The notes below the pieces were generated by a model, which saw only the letters and a program-made list of their open reading frames with translations, was not told the DNA's origin and searched no databases. The translations under genes and the position numbers were made by a program. A stretch of 64,000 bases of DNA. It comes from Apodospora peruviana. Its lineage: Eukaryota > Ascomycota > Sordariomycetes > Sordariales > Lasiosphaeriaceae. Numbering within the stretch: position 1 is the first letter of the stretch; each line of letters starts with the position of its first letter. This document shows, piece by piece, positions 44,202 to 56,422 of the stretch. Location of the stretch: contig JAUEDM010000001.1 in the NCBI GenBank assembly GCA_033439685.1, positions 7,006,001 to 7,070,000 of the forward strand, in the 5' to 3' direction.

Positions 44202-46084
44202 TGGTCTACGAGTTTTTCGATTGGAGGGCGAGTCACGACCTACCGTGGATAGGTCGGTGGTTGTAGCGATTTTGAGACAGTTTATTTTCTGTTCCTCCCC
44301 CTGACTTTGTTTGTGGGGGAGGATCCCCTTTCCTGTTTAATATCATGGTGTACCTACATCCGTACATAGAAAGAATAGTGAAGAAGGAGGAGTTGGGAGA
44401 GGAAGGGATGGGTGAGGTGGGAAAGCGAGCTGAGGGGTGGTTCGATAATCCCATCCCATGATCATTGCTGTGTCGTTGTTGGCTGCCTCATTTTATTGTT
44501 TTACATTCTTACTCTTTTATTTATTGATTTTTATTATGCTGTTGCTTATTTTGATTCCATTCCGTGCCTGCCTGCCTGCTTACCGAGAATGTGAGAAGAT
44601 CAAGTGGAGAAGACTGAAGAAGTGGAAGATTGGTATTTTGTGTGGCAGGACAACCTAGGAAGGGGGAAAGTGAATATAGGGACGGCCCCGACAGACGCGG
44701 AACTGCTTGATGATGATGGTGGAGATTAAGGAACATCGATGTGTATGCTGAAGAAGATATAATAAGGCATCCAAGGGCAGACTGACAGAGAAGAAAATGA
44801 TTGTGTAAGAGCGTCCAGAGAAGAGAAACGGTGAGTGCCGGAATGTCAACAATCTAATAGGGGTAGGTAACTGGGTACCTACTATGGGAGTCCACGACCT
44901 GCCTTGGTCTACTTATATTTATTTCCGTCAAGCATACGGAAGGTATCGCGATCATGAATCTACAGTCAATGGTATACATGCAGTTGAAGCGCATTACCTA
45001 CCCCGCCTTTGCGTTCACGCATTGTAATCGTGTACTTATTCTTCAACTTCAGAGCTGGCGGGGCACGTGCGGGGGTAGAGACAAGAATCTGTACCTCGGC
45101 ATCAATGTTTGTTGAAGACGTCTTGCGAACCAGTGGCAAGGAGGCCAGAAAATGTTGGCGTTGAGTGCAACTGCGGGGGCAGTAGTTGGAGACTTGGGAT
45201 AATGGATCCAACATGACGGTGCTCTCGCAACTTGAAACTTCACGTCACTCATCGATCACAGCTGAAGGCTAACGGTACATGTGATGGAAGTCTTTCAATA
45301 TCAGCTTCCATAGTGGTTTGCGCATGACTCCACAAAGATGTACTTTGCGGCATCGTTCTGAGACTTTGATCAACAGCTTCCATCGTCCCGCGCCCGCCCC
45401 GACTCTTTCAGCTACCCCGGCCGTGTTCAAGAACGCCAAGGCTTATCCAGTCCCACAAAAACCGACTCTACTTAAAGAGTTCCAGCCTGGAGAACGGGTA
45501 GCTGCCCGAATATCTTGGGCTGAGAGATACTGAGTAATCTGTACAGTTAATTGCTGAAAAGGAGGCTGCCTCCCCTCCTGATCCTCCTCCCCACCCCTCC
45601 GACAAACTGTTACAAAGCTGCGAATGATGAAAGCGCACATGGCGCCGACGGGAAACTGACAATCCACAGCCGCTCAAGTCAGCCTGATCAGTGACTCCCG
45701 TCATCTGCCTGCTTCCGCGCTGCACGCCGGGCTATTCAAACTATCTGGGTTCAAGATAACCAACCACTTGGACCCCGTGCTGCTAGGTACCCAGTTGGCT
45801 GCCTGCCTGCCGAGAGCACTTCGCCTTTGACAGAAATCGTCTTCTTCTCGTCTCGCCGATCTAAGGTACCTACCTACCTTAGCTTCCTGTTCAAGCCAGC
45901 TGAAGTAGTATTTATTTCAAAAAGCTACCAGCACCCGGCGGCCCGACACACCGTCGTCATCTCTTCTCCGCCGAGTCCATCGATTGCAATTCAACCGACC
46001 GACCGTCCAGCAGCAGCAGCCACAAATATACCCCTCAAACCAAACACACGTCGTCCTCGGTCCTCCGAACAGAAAAAACAAACA
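44202..46084. other. Intergenic region with inverted repeats
   Basis: A 1.9-kb spacer with no supported gene. It carries TAGGTA...TACCTA (44864-44882) and an 8-bp-arm inverted repeat (45861-45882) upstream of the TLC gene. Confidence 0.5.
45861..45882. repeat. Inverted repeat CTAAGGTA / TACCTTAG
   Basis: Two perfect 8-bp arms are separated by CCTACC, about 200 bp upstream of the TLC-gene ATG. It is a member of the recurring TAGGTA motif group. Confidence 0.65.
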
Positions 46085-47253
46085 ATGAGAGACCCTTTTC
46101 CCCTCCCGCCGCTCCCGGGCCTGAGCAAGGCCACAGGGCCCTTGGCGGACAGTCTCTCGTTCCCCACGCTGCCGCTGCACATCCACGAGGTGATCGGCTC
46201 GGCCCTGTTCTACACTTTTATTCACATGGTAGTATCGCCGATACTATCGACGCGGCTGTTTCCCAAGCACTACCCAACCAGTAGGTCGAAAAAGATCAAC
46301 TGGGACGCGCACGTCGTGTCGCTCATTCAGAGCTGTTTGATCAACGCCTTGTCGCTGTGGGTGATTTTCGTCGACAAGGAGCGCGGGGCCATGGACTGGC
46401 AGCAGCGGATCTGGGGATACACGGGCGCGGGCGGCATGATACAGGCTATGGCTTGCGGTTATTTTGTCTGGGATCTGTGCATCACGCTTTGCTATCTGGA
46501 TGTGTTTGGTCTGGGCCTGCTCGCGCATGCTGTTAGTGCTTTGGCGGTTTATTCTTTTGGATTTGTAAGTTTTGTTCTGCTCACGTATTGTCTGTCAGGT
46601 GCTAACATGTGTTCCAGAGACCATTCCTAAACTATTATTCCTGCATCTTCATCTTGTACGAGCTCTCCACGCCGTTCCTCAACATCCACTGGTTCTTTGA
46701 CAAGCTCAACATGACGGGCTCCAAGGCGCAGCTGTACAACGGCATCGCTCTCCTCTTTACCTTTTTTGCCTGCCGTCTGGTCTGGGGCAGCTACCAGTCC
46801 GTCCTGGTGTACATCGACATGTGGCAGGCCGTCCACCACTCGCCCGACGCCGGATATGTCGCTGCCGCGCTCTCGCAAAACTCTACTCTCACGGACCCGG
46901 ACCAGAACATGATGGCTTTCGTCAAAGAGTCGGTCCCAGTACCGATCTGGTTGGCGCTCGTCTACGTGGCTAGCAACATTGTCTTGAACACGCTCAACTG
47001 GTTCTGGTTTTTTAAGATGATTACAGCCGTGAAGAAGCGCTTCGAGCCGCCTAAGGGTGCCCCTGTTGCTGTCACTACGGACGGTAAGCCGATTCAGAAT
47101 GGTGATGCTGTGCCTGCGGCCATTGGTGATAGCACTGCCACTGATGAGAAGGCTGGTCTGAGGGGTCTACGGCGGAGGGGGGATTTCCTGGTGGATGCGT
47201 TTCCGGACGTGATTCCCGATAGCGAGGAGCTTCGCGCTGGAACTATTCAGTGA
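46085..47253 (+). CDS. TLC-domain multi-pass membrane protein (TMEM56-like)
   Basis: Two exons, 46085-46564 and 46618-47253, across a 53-nt intron give 371 residues. ATG 46085 follows an A-rich leader; an open frame upstream has an ATG at 45827 but that part reads like untranslated sequence. Several hydrophobic segments span about residues 35-290. The signature YYSCIFILYELSTPFLNIHW (about 164-183) and the overall length match the TRAM-LAG1-CLN8 (TLC) domain of the TMEM56/TLCD type. The paired histidines of ceramide synthases (Lag1 motif) are not evident, so lipid sensing, transport or membrane organisation is more likely than ceramide synthesis. The C-terminal tail is soluble and charged. Biochemical role is inferred only at the family level. 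Confidence 0.82.
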
Positions 47254-48407
47254 TTGATGGCGAGAAGAACAGGAGAGATAGCAGGCGTTTCTTTCTTTTG
47301 GTGCAATGTGCATGCGTGCAGGTGTGCTGCTGTCTGTGCATGAAGTGTCTACATTATATAGGTAACGATAATTTTTCTCTGAAGGCAGAAGAGAGACATT
47401 GTATGTATATCTTGAATTAGCATCTCTGAATCAGTTTCTTTAAGGTGTGCATTGGCGAAGTTTTGGGTGTCATACTGATGGCGGAGAGGACTGTCCATCG
47501 ATCGAGCGACTTTTGTTTGGTTTTTAGGGGAATATAAGGGGAAACCGGCCAATGTGTAATTACCTACCTAGGTATCTAGGTATCTAGGTAGTGACTAGTA
47601 ATCCGCATATTCTGCAGGTGTCTATCTAGTATCTGTGCCCTTCTCACTCATGTGGATAAGAGAAGACAACCGCAAGAGCACTTACGAAGCCAGCCGTCGA
47701 TATATATCATGACCTTTTCGTGAGCCACAGATGCGTACCTATATTTGTCCGTCGCCGCCGTTGGAAAGCTTTGCAGCGTGTATTGAAGAATGCCTAAAAT
47801 GCAATATACTCTTATTCATCTATCTTCTTCTGTTCATCTCTCTCGGTTTATCAGGTGGTTCGTCGCGTTGCCAATTGTGTGCCACCAAATGTCCTGCCCT
47901 CATCCACCGGAGCGGTTGTGCGCTTCGCACCGAACCTTCGGCGCTGGGCGTTCCGTAACAAGGCTTTCACTGAAGCCGTCCATGTCTGCGTGATCCTGCA
48001 TCTCCGAGACGTCAACTCCCGGTCTTTCCAGCTCTTTATAATTTCCCGTCTTTACCGGCGGTCTCATCGTGGGTGATAAGGGTCTTCCGTCATCCTGTTC
48101 GTAAATCATCATCGTTCTTGCCCTTGCCCTTCCCTTTGCCCATGTTGTTACACTATTCCACGGTAAATAGTAGCCATCGGGTACTTTACAAGGGCGCTAG
48201 TCGTGACTTTTCATGGTTCCTGGTAGCTATCCTGAAAATCTCCCGTTCAAGCAGTAAATATTCCTTGTAAATACCGTCTCAGGCCCTAGTAGTCGATTGC
48301 AGAACATGTTACAGAAAGGGAATCTTACAGCGTCTTGTAAGGTACCCGATGGCTACTATTTACCCGTGACTGGTGTATTCATTCTCGCTTGCATCGCTGA
48401 AAAATGA
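47254..48407. other. Intergenic region with short tandem repeat
   Basis: No supported gene. It contains a GGTATCTA tandem repeat within a CCTACCTAGG...TAGGTAG context at 47563-47591. Confidence 0.5.
47563..47591. repeat. Tandem TAGGTATC repeat in palindromic setting
   Basis: CCTACCTAGGTATCTAGG is continued by TATCTAGGTAG, giving three overlapping CTAGGTA units and flanking complementary ends. It lies downstream of the TLC gene. Confidence 0.65.
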
Positions 48408-51400
48408 TTATGTTTGCTGTCTCTCGGGATCCTTCCCTTTGTTTGACTGCTCCGCTCCTTCAGAAGGCCTCCCTTCCTGCTGTGTTCGTCGTTGTGCGCG
48501 CTCCTCATAGGCTTGCTCCATTTCTGATAAATCGTCCATCCTCTGCGGCCCTTGAGGCATTGGTTGGACATTGACTGGACCAGGGTCCTGGACTTCTTCA
48601 ACCAGTATCTCCGTATCTGTAGAGTGGCGAGGCGCGACATATTTGTCCTGGTTTTCCCGCAGCCATTCATCTGTCGTCCTTTCAATATAACTATTTGTCC
48701 TTCTCAGAGGAACGACCGTTTTCAATTATTCATCCGACTCATCGTTACGGAGACAATAGCTAGTGCTCAGCTGGATATTCCAAGCCCTTATTCTTTGTTC
48801 CGCCATTGGGCTTAGAAGTCTTGGGCTTAGAAGATTGCTACTGCTTGTTGCTTGTCCGAGAGGCTTTTCCGCTCCAGGCAACGGTGTATGCCGAACCTTG
48901 TCATCAACAGTGTAAACCGAGGTTCGGGGTTGCGTTTCCGAGGCTTATAGCGTTCAAGATACATGCCGTCACTGACAATACTTGAACCACCACTGTAGCC
49001 GGTGTCATTGTCGCCGTCCTCGTAGTTTGTTTCTATGATGCTCGCCTTCCTATGTCGACGGAACGCAGCGTCCTCGGGCCTCTTCACATTGTCATTTTGG
49101 CCTAGGTTCGGGTTCTTGTTTGAAGTTTTATTGACTGCAGGAACATGGTCGGCGTGTCGGTCGCCGCTGTTTCCAGTTGGTGGGAAAGGCACAAACGGAG
49201 TCCGATAATAGTCTGGATTATCATGCGACTTCGGTATTGGACGAGGTATAGTGGGAATGGGAGGCTGAATGTTAGTTTCAAGTGGCTGGAAGGAGTTGTC
49301 GAATGACTTGAAGGGGTTCCCAGTCGGAATTGGGCCCAAGGGATGAGGCTGGAGTGGGTAGGGTGGAATCTTATCGATCCAGGCAGGGTGGTAGGTAGTA
49401 CCGTTGGCAGGAGGCTAGCGACGTAGATTAAGCAAGGGAGTCTGAATCGGTGGAGGAACAGGGATGCCATAATTTGTCTGGATGAAGCTTGAGACCCCAG
49501 GAGGAAGCCTTGGGCCGTAATTTCTTAGTTGCTGCTCCCAGAGATTTCGATTCCTCGCAAGAAAGGACTGCAGACTTGCATGGAATTTGAGATCGGCCTC
49601 GACTAGAATTTGTGTAATCACATCTCGGGCCCAGAGGACGGATGGCTTGGGTGCGTAGGTATTCGTATAGCTGAGGTATGGACCGTCATTTGCCAAAGTG
49701 TTTTGCGACATTTGGAAATCCGTCAAAAGTCTCGACTGGCGGTCGCCATCGTGGGCCACTAACGCAAGGTATTTCGACAGACAAGTGCTCAAGAAGCCCT
49801 CCTTGTCGCCTTGCGTATCGAGTTGCAGAGTGCCAAGAACATCCATTAGCATTCCGGGCTCCTGCTGGTGGAGAATCATGAGCTTCAGACATGCCGCCTG
49901 TAGTTGATAGTCACCAGTAAACCTGGCTGCTTGCAAAGCGACTCGGAGAACTTGAAGCTGCAGGGGAGTGGATCGAACCGAGAACAGATCCTAGTGCGGC
50001 TTATCCGAGGGCTACAGGGGCACAAATATGGGCAGATGCAATCCGCTTCCCTGGAAAATGGCGAGTCCTGCGAAATCGCGTAGCCTTAGCCCATCAGGGC
50101 GTTCAGGAACTGTGCCCATATCAGAGATAGACTTGACGAGTATCACTGGAAAATGGCCGGGTTTTCATGAGCTCTTGATCATGGGCTTGGATAGATTTTG
50201 CTAGTGATTTGGCGTATTCGAGTAGCAAAGCTGTCTGGGGATCACCGCCAATGCTGGAGTATTTTTCTAACAGTAAAGAGGTAAAGGTATCCAGAAGACC
50301 AAGGTTGTTCCTTCTTCAAACTCAGGCTGACTCCAGTCCTTCCAAATCTCGTCTAGATCTTCGGTGAACGATTTCACGCTGAGGAGACGAAATAGGAATT
50401 CCTGGTTGCCAAATAGCGAGACAGCAGAGACTAAGAGATCTCTCAAGTCCCAAATGCGGTTTTCTCCTCGAAGATGATGGTAGAGCTCGTTCCAGTTAAA
50501 TATCGCCAGAGTGTAATCTTTCAAATTATGCATGAAGCATTCCCCTGAGCACTCCTGAAAATACCGTGATATTTGAGACAGAGGGATAGCATATGATTCT
50601 AGAAGCGCAATTTCAGTTGAGTAGATGGTGGAGCAAACTCGGGACATACCTCTGTCGAACCCATGGCCGGTTCACGGCTCAACAGCTCAAGTGTATCACA
50701 AACAAATTCGACGGCATTCCCTGGAAGGTATGAGGTACTTATCCGAGAAAATCGATGAGCAGAAAAATTGCTTTTTAGTATGCTGAGAGCCTCTGTTCGA
50801 GAACTGTTGTATTTATACCGGTGGGATAATGACCGCAGGCTTTTGTAGTCCCCTGAGGCAAGGAGCATTTCGGCGTAGTGGACGAGAACATATGGAACGG
50901 TGCTGAGATGTTTAAGTTTCGCCTCAAAGTGGTCATTTGCATCTTTGAATCGACCTAAGCGTCTGAGGCGGCAGAAGGCCTCAAGATCGGGCTGAAAGTC
51001 TTCCTCGATGGGTAGCCGAAGCTTGACAGTTATATCCTTCGCGAGCTCTGCTGGGTCATGAACGATGTCGATATTGCGGCGCTTGGCTTTAACATCAGGA
51101 GGGCCCGGCGAGAATGAAACCGGATGTGTACTGTTCTGACGCCCGTAATGGTGATCGACTCCCGATTGTCCTTGCTTCCCATAGTTTAATTCCACTGCCC
51201 GAGGTATGATTGACGCAGGTATACCACGATATGTACTTGGACCATGCTCTCGACGGACGGTCTTGGATGATGAAGCGCCTGAAGAAGGTCAGATGGTTCG
51301 GCTTCAGCAGGTAAAGTTGCCTGCGTTCCCCCGGTGACTCCTGGGAGATGGACGAGTCCTTTTCTATGAGCGTCAAGAGCCTCTGCTCCTAACCAGTCCA

Positions 51401-51503
51401 CGGGCTCTGTGGACCTTTCGCCAGGTTGGTGATAGAGTGTCGGCGCAACCACCCGCTTTCTTCCATTCGCACCGAAGAGTTTTGTCGGTGCCGCGAACTC
51501 CAA
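48408..51503 (-). pseudogene. Decayed gene of unknown fungal family
   Basis: Protein-like blocks follow one another in the same order on the minus strand but in different frames. They include HIVVY (near 51240), VELNYG with FQPDLEAFCRLRRLGRFKDA (51195-50645), RDLLVSAVSLFGNQ (about 50600-50310), SIGGDPQTALLLEYAKSLA (about 50305-50150), ISDMGTVPERPDGLRLRDF (about 50145-50015), LQVLRVALQAARFTGDY (about 49990-49415), HPLGPIPTGNPFKS (about 49414-48900) and LPGAEKPLGQATSSS (about 48885-48725), then a tail to 48408 after an in-frame TAA. At least four changes of frame have no intron of workable size. I therefore read it as a broken gene of roughly 900-1000 residues. I recall similar uncharacterised proteins in Sordariales but know no function. 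A multi-exon real gene cannot be wholly excluded. Confidence 0.55.
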
Positions 51504-52148
51504 CGGGGGGTTGGGAAGAAGCTATCCGCAACATCATGGACGACATCTATTTCCTGGAAATTGGTAACACATTTGAGTGCCAATCATTACTGAGGTCTGT
51601 ACAATATTTTAATGTAAACCAAGAGCTGTTGGCACTCGTACCGGAAGCAGAGAGTAGTTGACTGAGGAAGATACGGGACCAGGATATCAATGAGGAGGTC
51701 GCTGCAAGACACGTATGGAGGCAGACCATGCCGTCATGGGTCCCACGTTACTTGAAGAGCACAGCGTCCGGAGAACAAAAATATATATGATGGCAGGTGG
51801 AGTTAAGGTCGTACCTAGCGATGCTACGGACATTGCGTTAGCACACACTGTCGTACAACAGAGCTGCGGTTTTTACTGTCAACGAATCGACCAACGACAT
51901 GATTTCGTGTTAGCAGAAACTGGAACGCGAGTTATGCCGAGAAGATGGAGACTAACAAAACTGATTGGAGGATAAGTGGTGGTTGGACTCGGCGCGACAT
52001 AACAATAAGGCAGACCAGCAAGGCTCCTGTTCTGTGTCTCTTTGCCTCGGCCACCTGCTCTGTCATTTGAGTTAGCTGGCACCGGCGGGTTGTGCTCAAT
52101 TCAGGGAGGCTTTCCCCCCATTTGTTCACCCTGGTGGTTGATACAGCC
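51504..52148. other. Spacer between two divergent broken genes
   Basis: A 645-bp stretch between the two decayed genes, probably their former shared promoter region and perhaps the lost 5' end of the minus-strand gene (a frame at 51583-51389). No intact coding region. Confidence 0.4.
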
Positions 52149-53705
52149 ATGACAACAACCGATCAGTCGACTCGGCCAGTATTGATGAGAAAAGGACGAG
52201 GGGGCTTATGGACACTGTGACTATAAGAGATTTGATCATGCCACGACCTCCCACGTAAATGCCGGACGTGGAAAGATCGGACAGGTTGAGGTTGACTATC
52301 GGTTTTTCTTCACCAAGTCTCGCTGGGGCTATCTTGGATCCAGTTATGACTCCGCGAGAACGCCAGGCGGAATCATCTATCTGGACCTGGATTTTCATCA
52401 GCCTTCAGACTACAGACTCCGTTCTGCAACCGTTGTGGTCACGCTGCATGATCATGACTCGAAAGACAATAATGGTGACGACCACAGGTATATGCTCCGA
52501 ATGATGCGTCCTGTCAAGTTTAGCAGCCACATGGCTCCCGGTACTTGCGTGGTATCGAGAGGCCGATGCAGAAAAGGAGGGTGAAGCGCTTTACACCTTC
52601 TGTCGAAGTGTTGGGCCAAGGAGCAGGTGGCCTTGGCGTGGACTCGGAGAAGACGTCGTCACGACGACCAGGTGGAACTTCTCTGGCCATCTCAGTTCAA
52701 CGAAAGGGAGCGTGTGGGACAACAGATTGAAGTGGGTTCGAGAGGAGAACTTCTTTGAGGAACAATCGATGCACAGCAACGTGATCCACACGGCTTTCGC
52801 CCTCGAACACAACGCGAGCACTTTTTTTATGACTGTCGAGGTCACGGGGAAGCTTTTTCGTACCCGCGATCAGGTCCGACACAACTTGAAGTTCAAAGAG
52901 GAAGAGAAAGCGGTAACCATCAAATTTGAGTGGGAAAATGGATATTCTTGTCCGGCGTTGCTGGACAACATAGCCAAAGATCTTCATCTTGCAATGGAAC
53001 ATGAGAATCGCCTCAGCGTACCCGCCGAGATCCCGGATGCACTTCCCGTCAACTTCAGTCCGTCGACGATCAGCCCCGGCCCAGGGATCTGAGCAGGTCA
53101 GCCGGTACACATGACTCCGCAGAGTCTCCAAGGACAAAATGGCGGGACAGGGCCGAGACCTGGGCTGCAACCGAACACAGAAGTGAGCTTGTTGGGGACC
53201 CTTGACCAGTCTCGACATGTTCCTGAACCGACAGGCGAGCCAGGCTGCTGGGTTGACATCTGTACCGATCGTTCTGCTGACGCAAGGGCCTGCCGAAGCT
53301 ATAATATCAACAGAGCCAAGGGTGGGCATCGAAGGGCAGACCACGACTGTCACAGACCCAGAGCTGGAACGACGGCAAGACTCATCCCAACGCTCAACCC
53401 TCTCTAATGCCACAACACTGGTGGGTATGGAGAAGATTCAAACGGGGCGGGAGAACGTGGTGCAGAAAGACGAGATGCTCGAAACAGTGAGGAGTTGGAT
53501 CTTGAACTGGAAATTGTACTGGTTCCGGAAAGTGAGTCTCCTGGTGCTGGGATTGATTGCTAGTGCATTCGGGTTTCATATGGAAGCATGGCCCGCAAGA
53601 GCGGTGTTTGGCTTTTTAGTTGGACGAACAATAAGCAAGAAAGGAAGGAGGTTGCATTCAGAGTTGTCTGACGAATCTGAGGAAATACTGTATTCTCTCT
53701 CCTAG
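52149..53705 (+). pseudogene. Probable disrupted gene of unknown family
   Basis: A coherent protein-like block in one frame (about 52219-52520: FDHATTSHVNAG, VDYRFFFTKSRWGYLG, GGIIYLDLDFHQPSDYRL) runs into a stop at 52582, while the continuation (WYREADAEKEGEALYTF, then WNFSGHLSSTKGSVWDNRLKW, TVEVTGKLFRTRDQVRHNLKF) is in the +1 frame from about 52505 to a TGA at 53090-53092. The only GT-AG pair that could bridge them would be 26 nt, too short to splice. A separate frame (53202-53705) encodes a polar stretch plus one membrane segment (near SLLVLGLIASAFGF) and may be the former C-terminus. The first-ATG region is also unclear. A frameshifted pseudogene is the simplest reading. Function unknown. 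Confidence 0.5.
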
Positions 53706-54491
53706 GGCGGTGACAAGACCGGTCCTAAAGAAACGGGGTAACCGATCGGAGAAACGATTTCGGAAACTGATGAGACGGAAAGTTTAGTAGGGAGCCCAAC
53801 ACCGACAAGTTCCGTGTCGTCTGCGTGGAGAGATGGCGTAGTAGCTCATCAGTGGGGGCTCGGCTTGAAAGTTGAAACTGAAAATCCCTTTCATAGAGAA
53901 GAATAGACGGTTGTCTCTTGTATAGAAATGTGACAAAGATGTGAGACGTATAAGCCACTACTTCACAATAATCTGTTGGTTGGGAAGTAAGGTATCTGAT
54001 GAGAAGGCAGACTTTTAGGGCGGAAGAAACATTCACGACGAGAGCGAAAGGTGGTGAGGTAAGGTAGGTAGCTTGCTGGCCCCACAATTCGTCAGGTGTT
54101 AAGTTAGTTCGCTAACAGATCTGCATGTAGTCTCCTGAGGTTTAACGTTAGCAGTGGACCGGACATCTGAACACCCGCCTGACGACACTGAATACCATCT
54201 CTTATAGGGCACACTCGCTGCACAACACCGTGTCAATCGATCAGCATCCCTGGACCGCACTCTTAAATAACAACATCAACCGATCAACAAACAGACAGTC
54301 ATTTACCACACATGCACTGTAGGCACATTATAAGCCACCTACCGATGGGAGCTTCTTCACCAACACGTTGTTAGTATCCTAACATTTCACTGTCGAGCAC
54401 TGATTAATCACCTGCGGCGAGGTCTATTTCAAACGCCCTGAGAAAGAAACCTAGGTAGGCAGGTAGGGAATGGAACGCGGCGGATTTCCCC
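53706..54491. other. Intergenic / COG8 promoter
   Basis: About 790 bp with no supported gene. TAGGTA motifs occur at 54061-54070 and 54449-54467, the latter about 25 bp before the COG8 ATG. Confidence 0.5.
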
Positions 54492-55808
54492 ATGGCCGAC
54501 ATTCTCTATGACCTGCTTTCGCAAGCGGGACCGGGAACATCTTCGCCTAATCCGGCGCCCGCGGATCCAAGCTCATTGGAATACCTTACGACATTGGCCT
54601 CGCAGTCCCTTTCATCGCTTGAAGCGACAGAGCCGCAGGCACTCTCACAGTCGTCACATGGGCTCCTGCTCTCGCTACAGGCACTCTCCAAGAAGTCACA
54701 CAAGCAGATCATCGAGTCGGCAGACCACCATTCCACCCTCCGCACAACCCTGCCCGCTCTGGCGGCGAGCACAGCAGACTTACGCAATTCCATACCTAGG
54801 CTTGATAATGAAGCCGTGCGCTTCTCCACAACCTACAGCAAGAGCAGCGAGAATGAGGTTCTCGCCCGGCGCAAGAAAGCCCTGTTGCTATCTCGCAACG
54901 TGGAGCGACTGGTCGACGTCCTGGAGCTCCCGACCCTGCTGTCGACGGCCATCTCGACCGCCCCAGTCAATTATTCGTCGGCCCTGGACCTGAACGGACA
55001 CATCCGCCGGCTTCATTCTCTCTACCCAAAGTCACCGCTCGTGGGATCCATATCGTCACAGGCTGACGAAGCCTTGCGCACCATGGCTGCCAATCTCATC
55101 TTGTCCCTAAAAGCGCCAGGACTCAAACTGGCTGCTTCCTTACGAACAATCAGCTGGCTGCGCCGCGTGCTTCCTGACTTGGACTCGGCCGTTGCCTCGG
55201 GTAAAAGACACGACTCGCAGGAGAGGGTTCTGGGTGCACTATTCCTCGTGTGTCGGCTCGCTACCTTGGTGACGATGCTCAACGCGCTCGAGCCGTTACG
55301 GGATTTGGCCGACCAGGAAAAGGCGCGACAAAAGGCGATTGGCAGTGGGAATGCTTGGTCGGGCGGCCAACAGACCGAGCGTTACCTGAAGAGGTACATT
55401 GAGATCTTCCGCGAACAGAGCTTTGCGATCGTGTCAATGTTTCGGAGCATCTTCCCGACGGCAACAGCGACGTCTAGTGACGGCGTGGTTGCGCAGAGCC
55501 ACGATGCCCTGGAGCCGATACCATCGGCACTGGCAACATTCCCACTCTATTTGATAGATATGCTACTGGAGACCCTATGGCTATACCTACCAACAGTGAA
55601 AGACCAGGCTTCCAGGGATAGTCTTCTGACCCAGGTCCTGTACTGTGCAGGCAGCCTGGGACGGCTAGGGGGTGACTTTGGGTTGTTTTTGGCTGGTCTG
55701 GATGTGGGTAGTGAGGCTGAAGAGGAGTGGGTAGAGGTCATCAAGCGGCATAGAGCGTTGGCTGGACGGTTAGAGTCGATTGTTGGAGACCAAAAGAAGG
55801 GGGGTTGA
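54492..55808 (+). CDS. COG8: Conserved oligomeric Golgi complex subunit 8
   Basis: A single exon encodes 438 residues. The protein is almost entirely helical, with the Dor1/COG8 segments SLEYLTTLASQSLSSLE, RLDNEAVRFSTTYSKSSENE, NVERLVDVLELPTLLSTAI and RYLKRYIEIFREQSFAIVSM. COG8 belongs to lobe B of the COG tether, which directs retrograde vesicle traffic within the Golgi. Length is within the usual range for filamentous fungi. The start is the first ATG, just downstream of a CCTAGGTAGG element. No signal peptide or membrane segment is expected or seen. Assignment depends on the overall helical pattern and these conserved blocks rather than on a catalytic motif. Confidence 0.85.
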   Translation: MADILYDLLSQAGPGTSSPNPAPADPSSLEYLTTLASQSLSSLEATEPQALSQSSHGLLLSLQALSKKSHKQIIESADHHSTLRTTLPALAASTADLRNSIPRLDNEAVRFSTTYSKSSENEVLARRKKALLLSRNVERLVDVLELPTLLSTAISTAPVNYSSALDLNGHIRRLHSLYPKSPLVGSISSQADEALRTMAANLILSLKAPGLKLAASLRTISWLRRVLPDLDSAVASGKRHDSQERVLGALFLVCRLATLVTMLNALEPLRDLADQEKARQKAIGSGNAWSGGQQTERYLKRYIEIFREQSFAIVSMFRSIFPTATATSSDGVVAQSHDALEPIPSALATFPLYLIDMLLETLWLYLPTVKDQASRDSLLTQVLYCAGSLGRLGGDFGLFLAGLDVGSEAEEEWVEVIKRHRALAGRLESIVGDQKKGG

Positions 55809-56422
55809 GTGAGATACCGAGACTCCAGAGTTCCCACATCTCATTCGCTCGTTATGATTCTCAAATCCTACTTCAGCATTCTTCACAGCCTAATGACTCA
55901 AAATCAGATCTGAGAACTCAACTCATACCTTTTTGTGACTATTCACATTTTGAACATGTTGGAGTTTGTCACGGAAAGTCCGGACTAAGCGGGCTCGGGT
56001 GAGACCGGAGTGCAGCGAGTACTCAAAGCGCTCAAAGTATTCCGTACCGGGCCTACCCGTCCATGCCCAACTATTCTTTACAGGGGTGTAAGCCACTAAA
56101 ATTCGGGCTGTTACATGCCGTCATACCGGAGCTTCAACTTTCTGCTTTGCGATCCGTCTTCGACCTCCATGTGACACGTTGGTCTGCGCAAACAGAAGTA
56201 AAGCGGCACACGAACACTCGACGACACAACCGATGACTCCAATGGCGAACCCGATATAGCACGAAGTTCTTGTTTTTCCACAGCGCACCGCAGTACCATG
56301 GCCTGTTCTCGGACGCCTAGCTTCAACCTCCATCTTTTACGCCAGCAGCTCTAACAACTCGCGGGAGCGCCGCTTGCTTCTCTCCTCCAGGGCAAGACGA
56401 AACCAAATAACCTCTTGCCGCC
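55809..56422. other. Intergenic / HEM25 promoter
   Basis: About 610 bp, no supported gene; short frames have no recognisable content. Confidence 0.5.

Noticed and set aside
45827..46084. Upstream ATG extension of the TLC protein
   Set aside because: The added 86 residues read like untranslated sequence (Pro/Ser/Arg, no family resemblance), and ATG 46085 has an A-rich fungal start context.
52498..52523. GT-AG pair that would reconcile the frames of the plus-strand broken gene
   Set aside because: The 26-nt length is far below any known functional fungal intron, so a frameshift is more likely.
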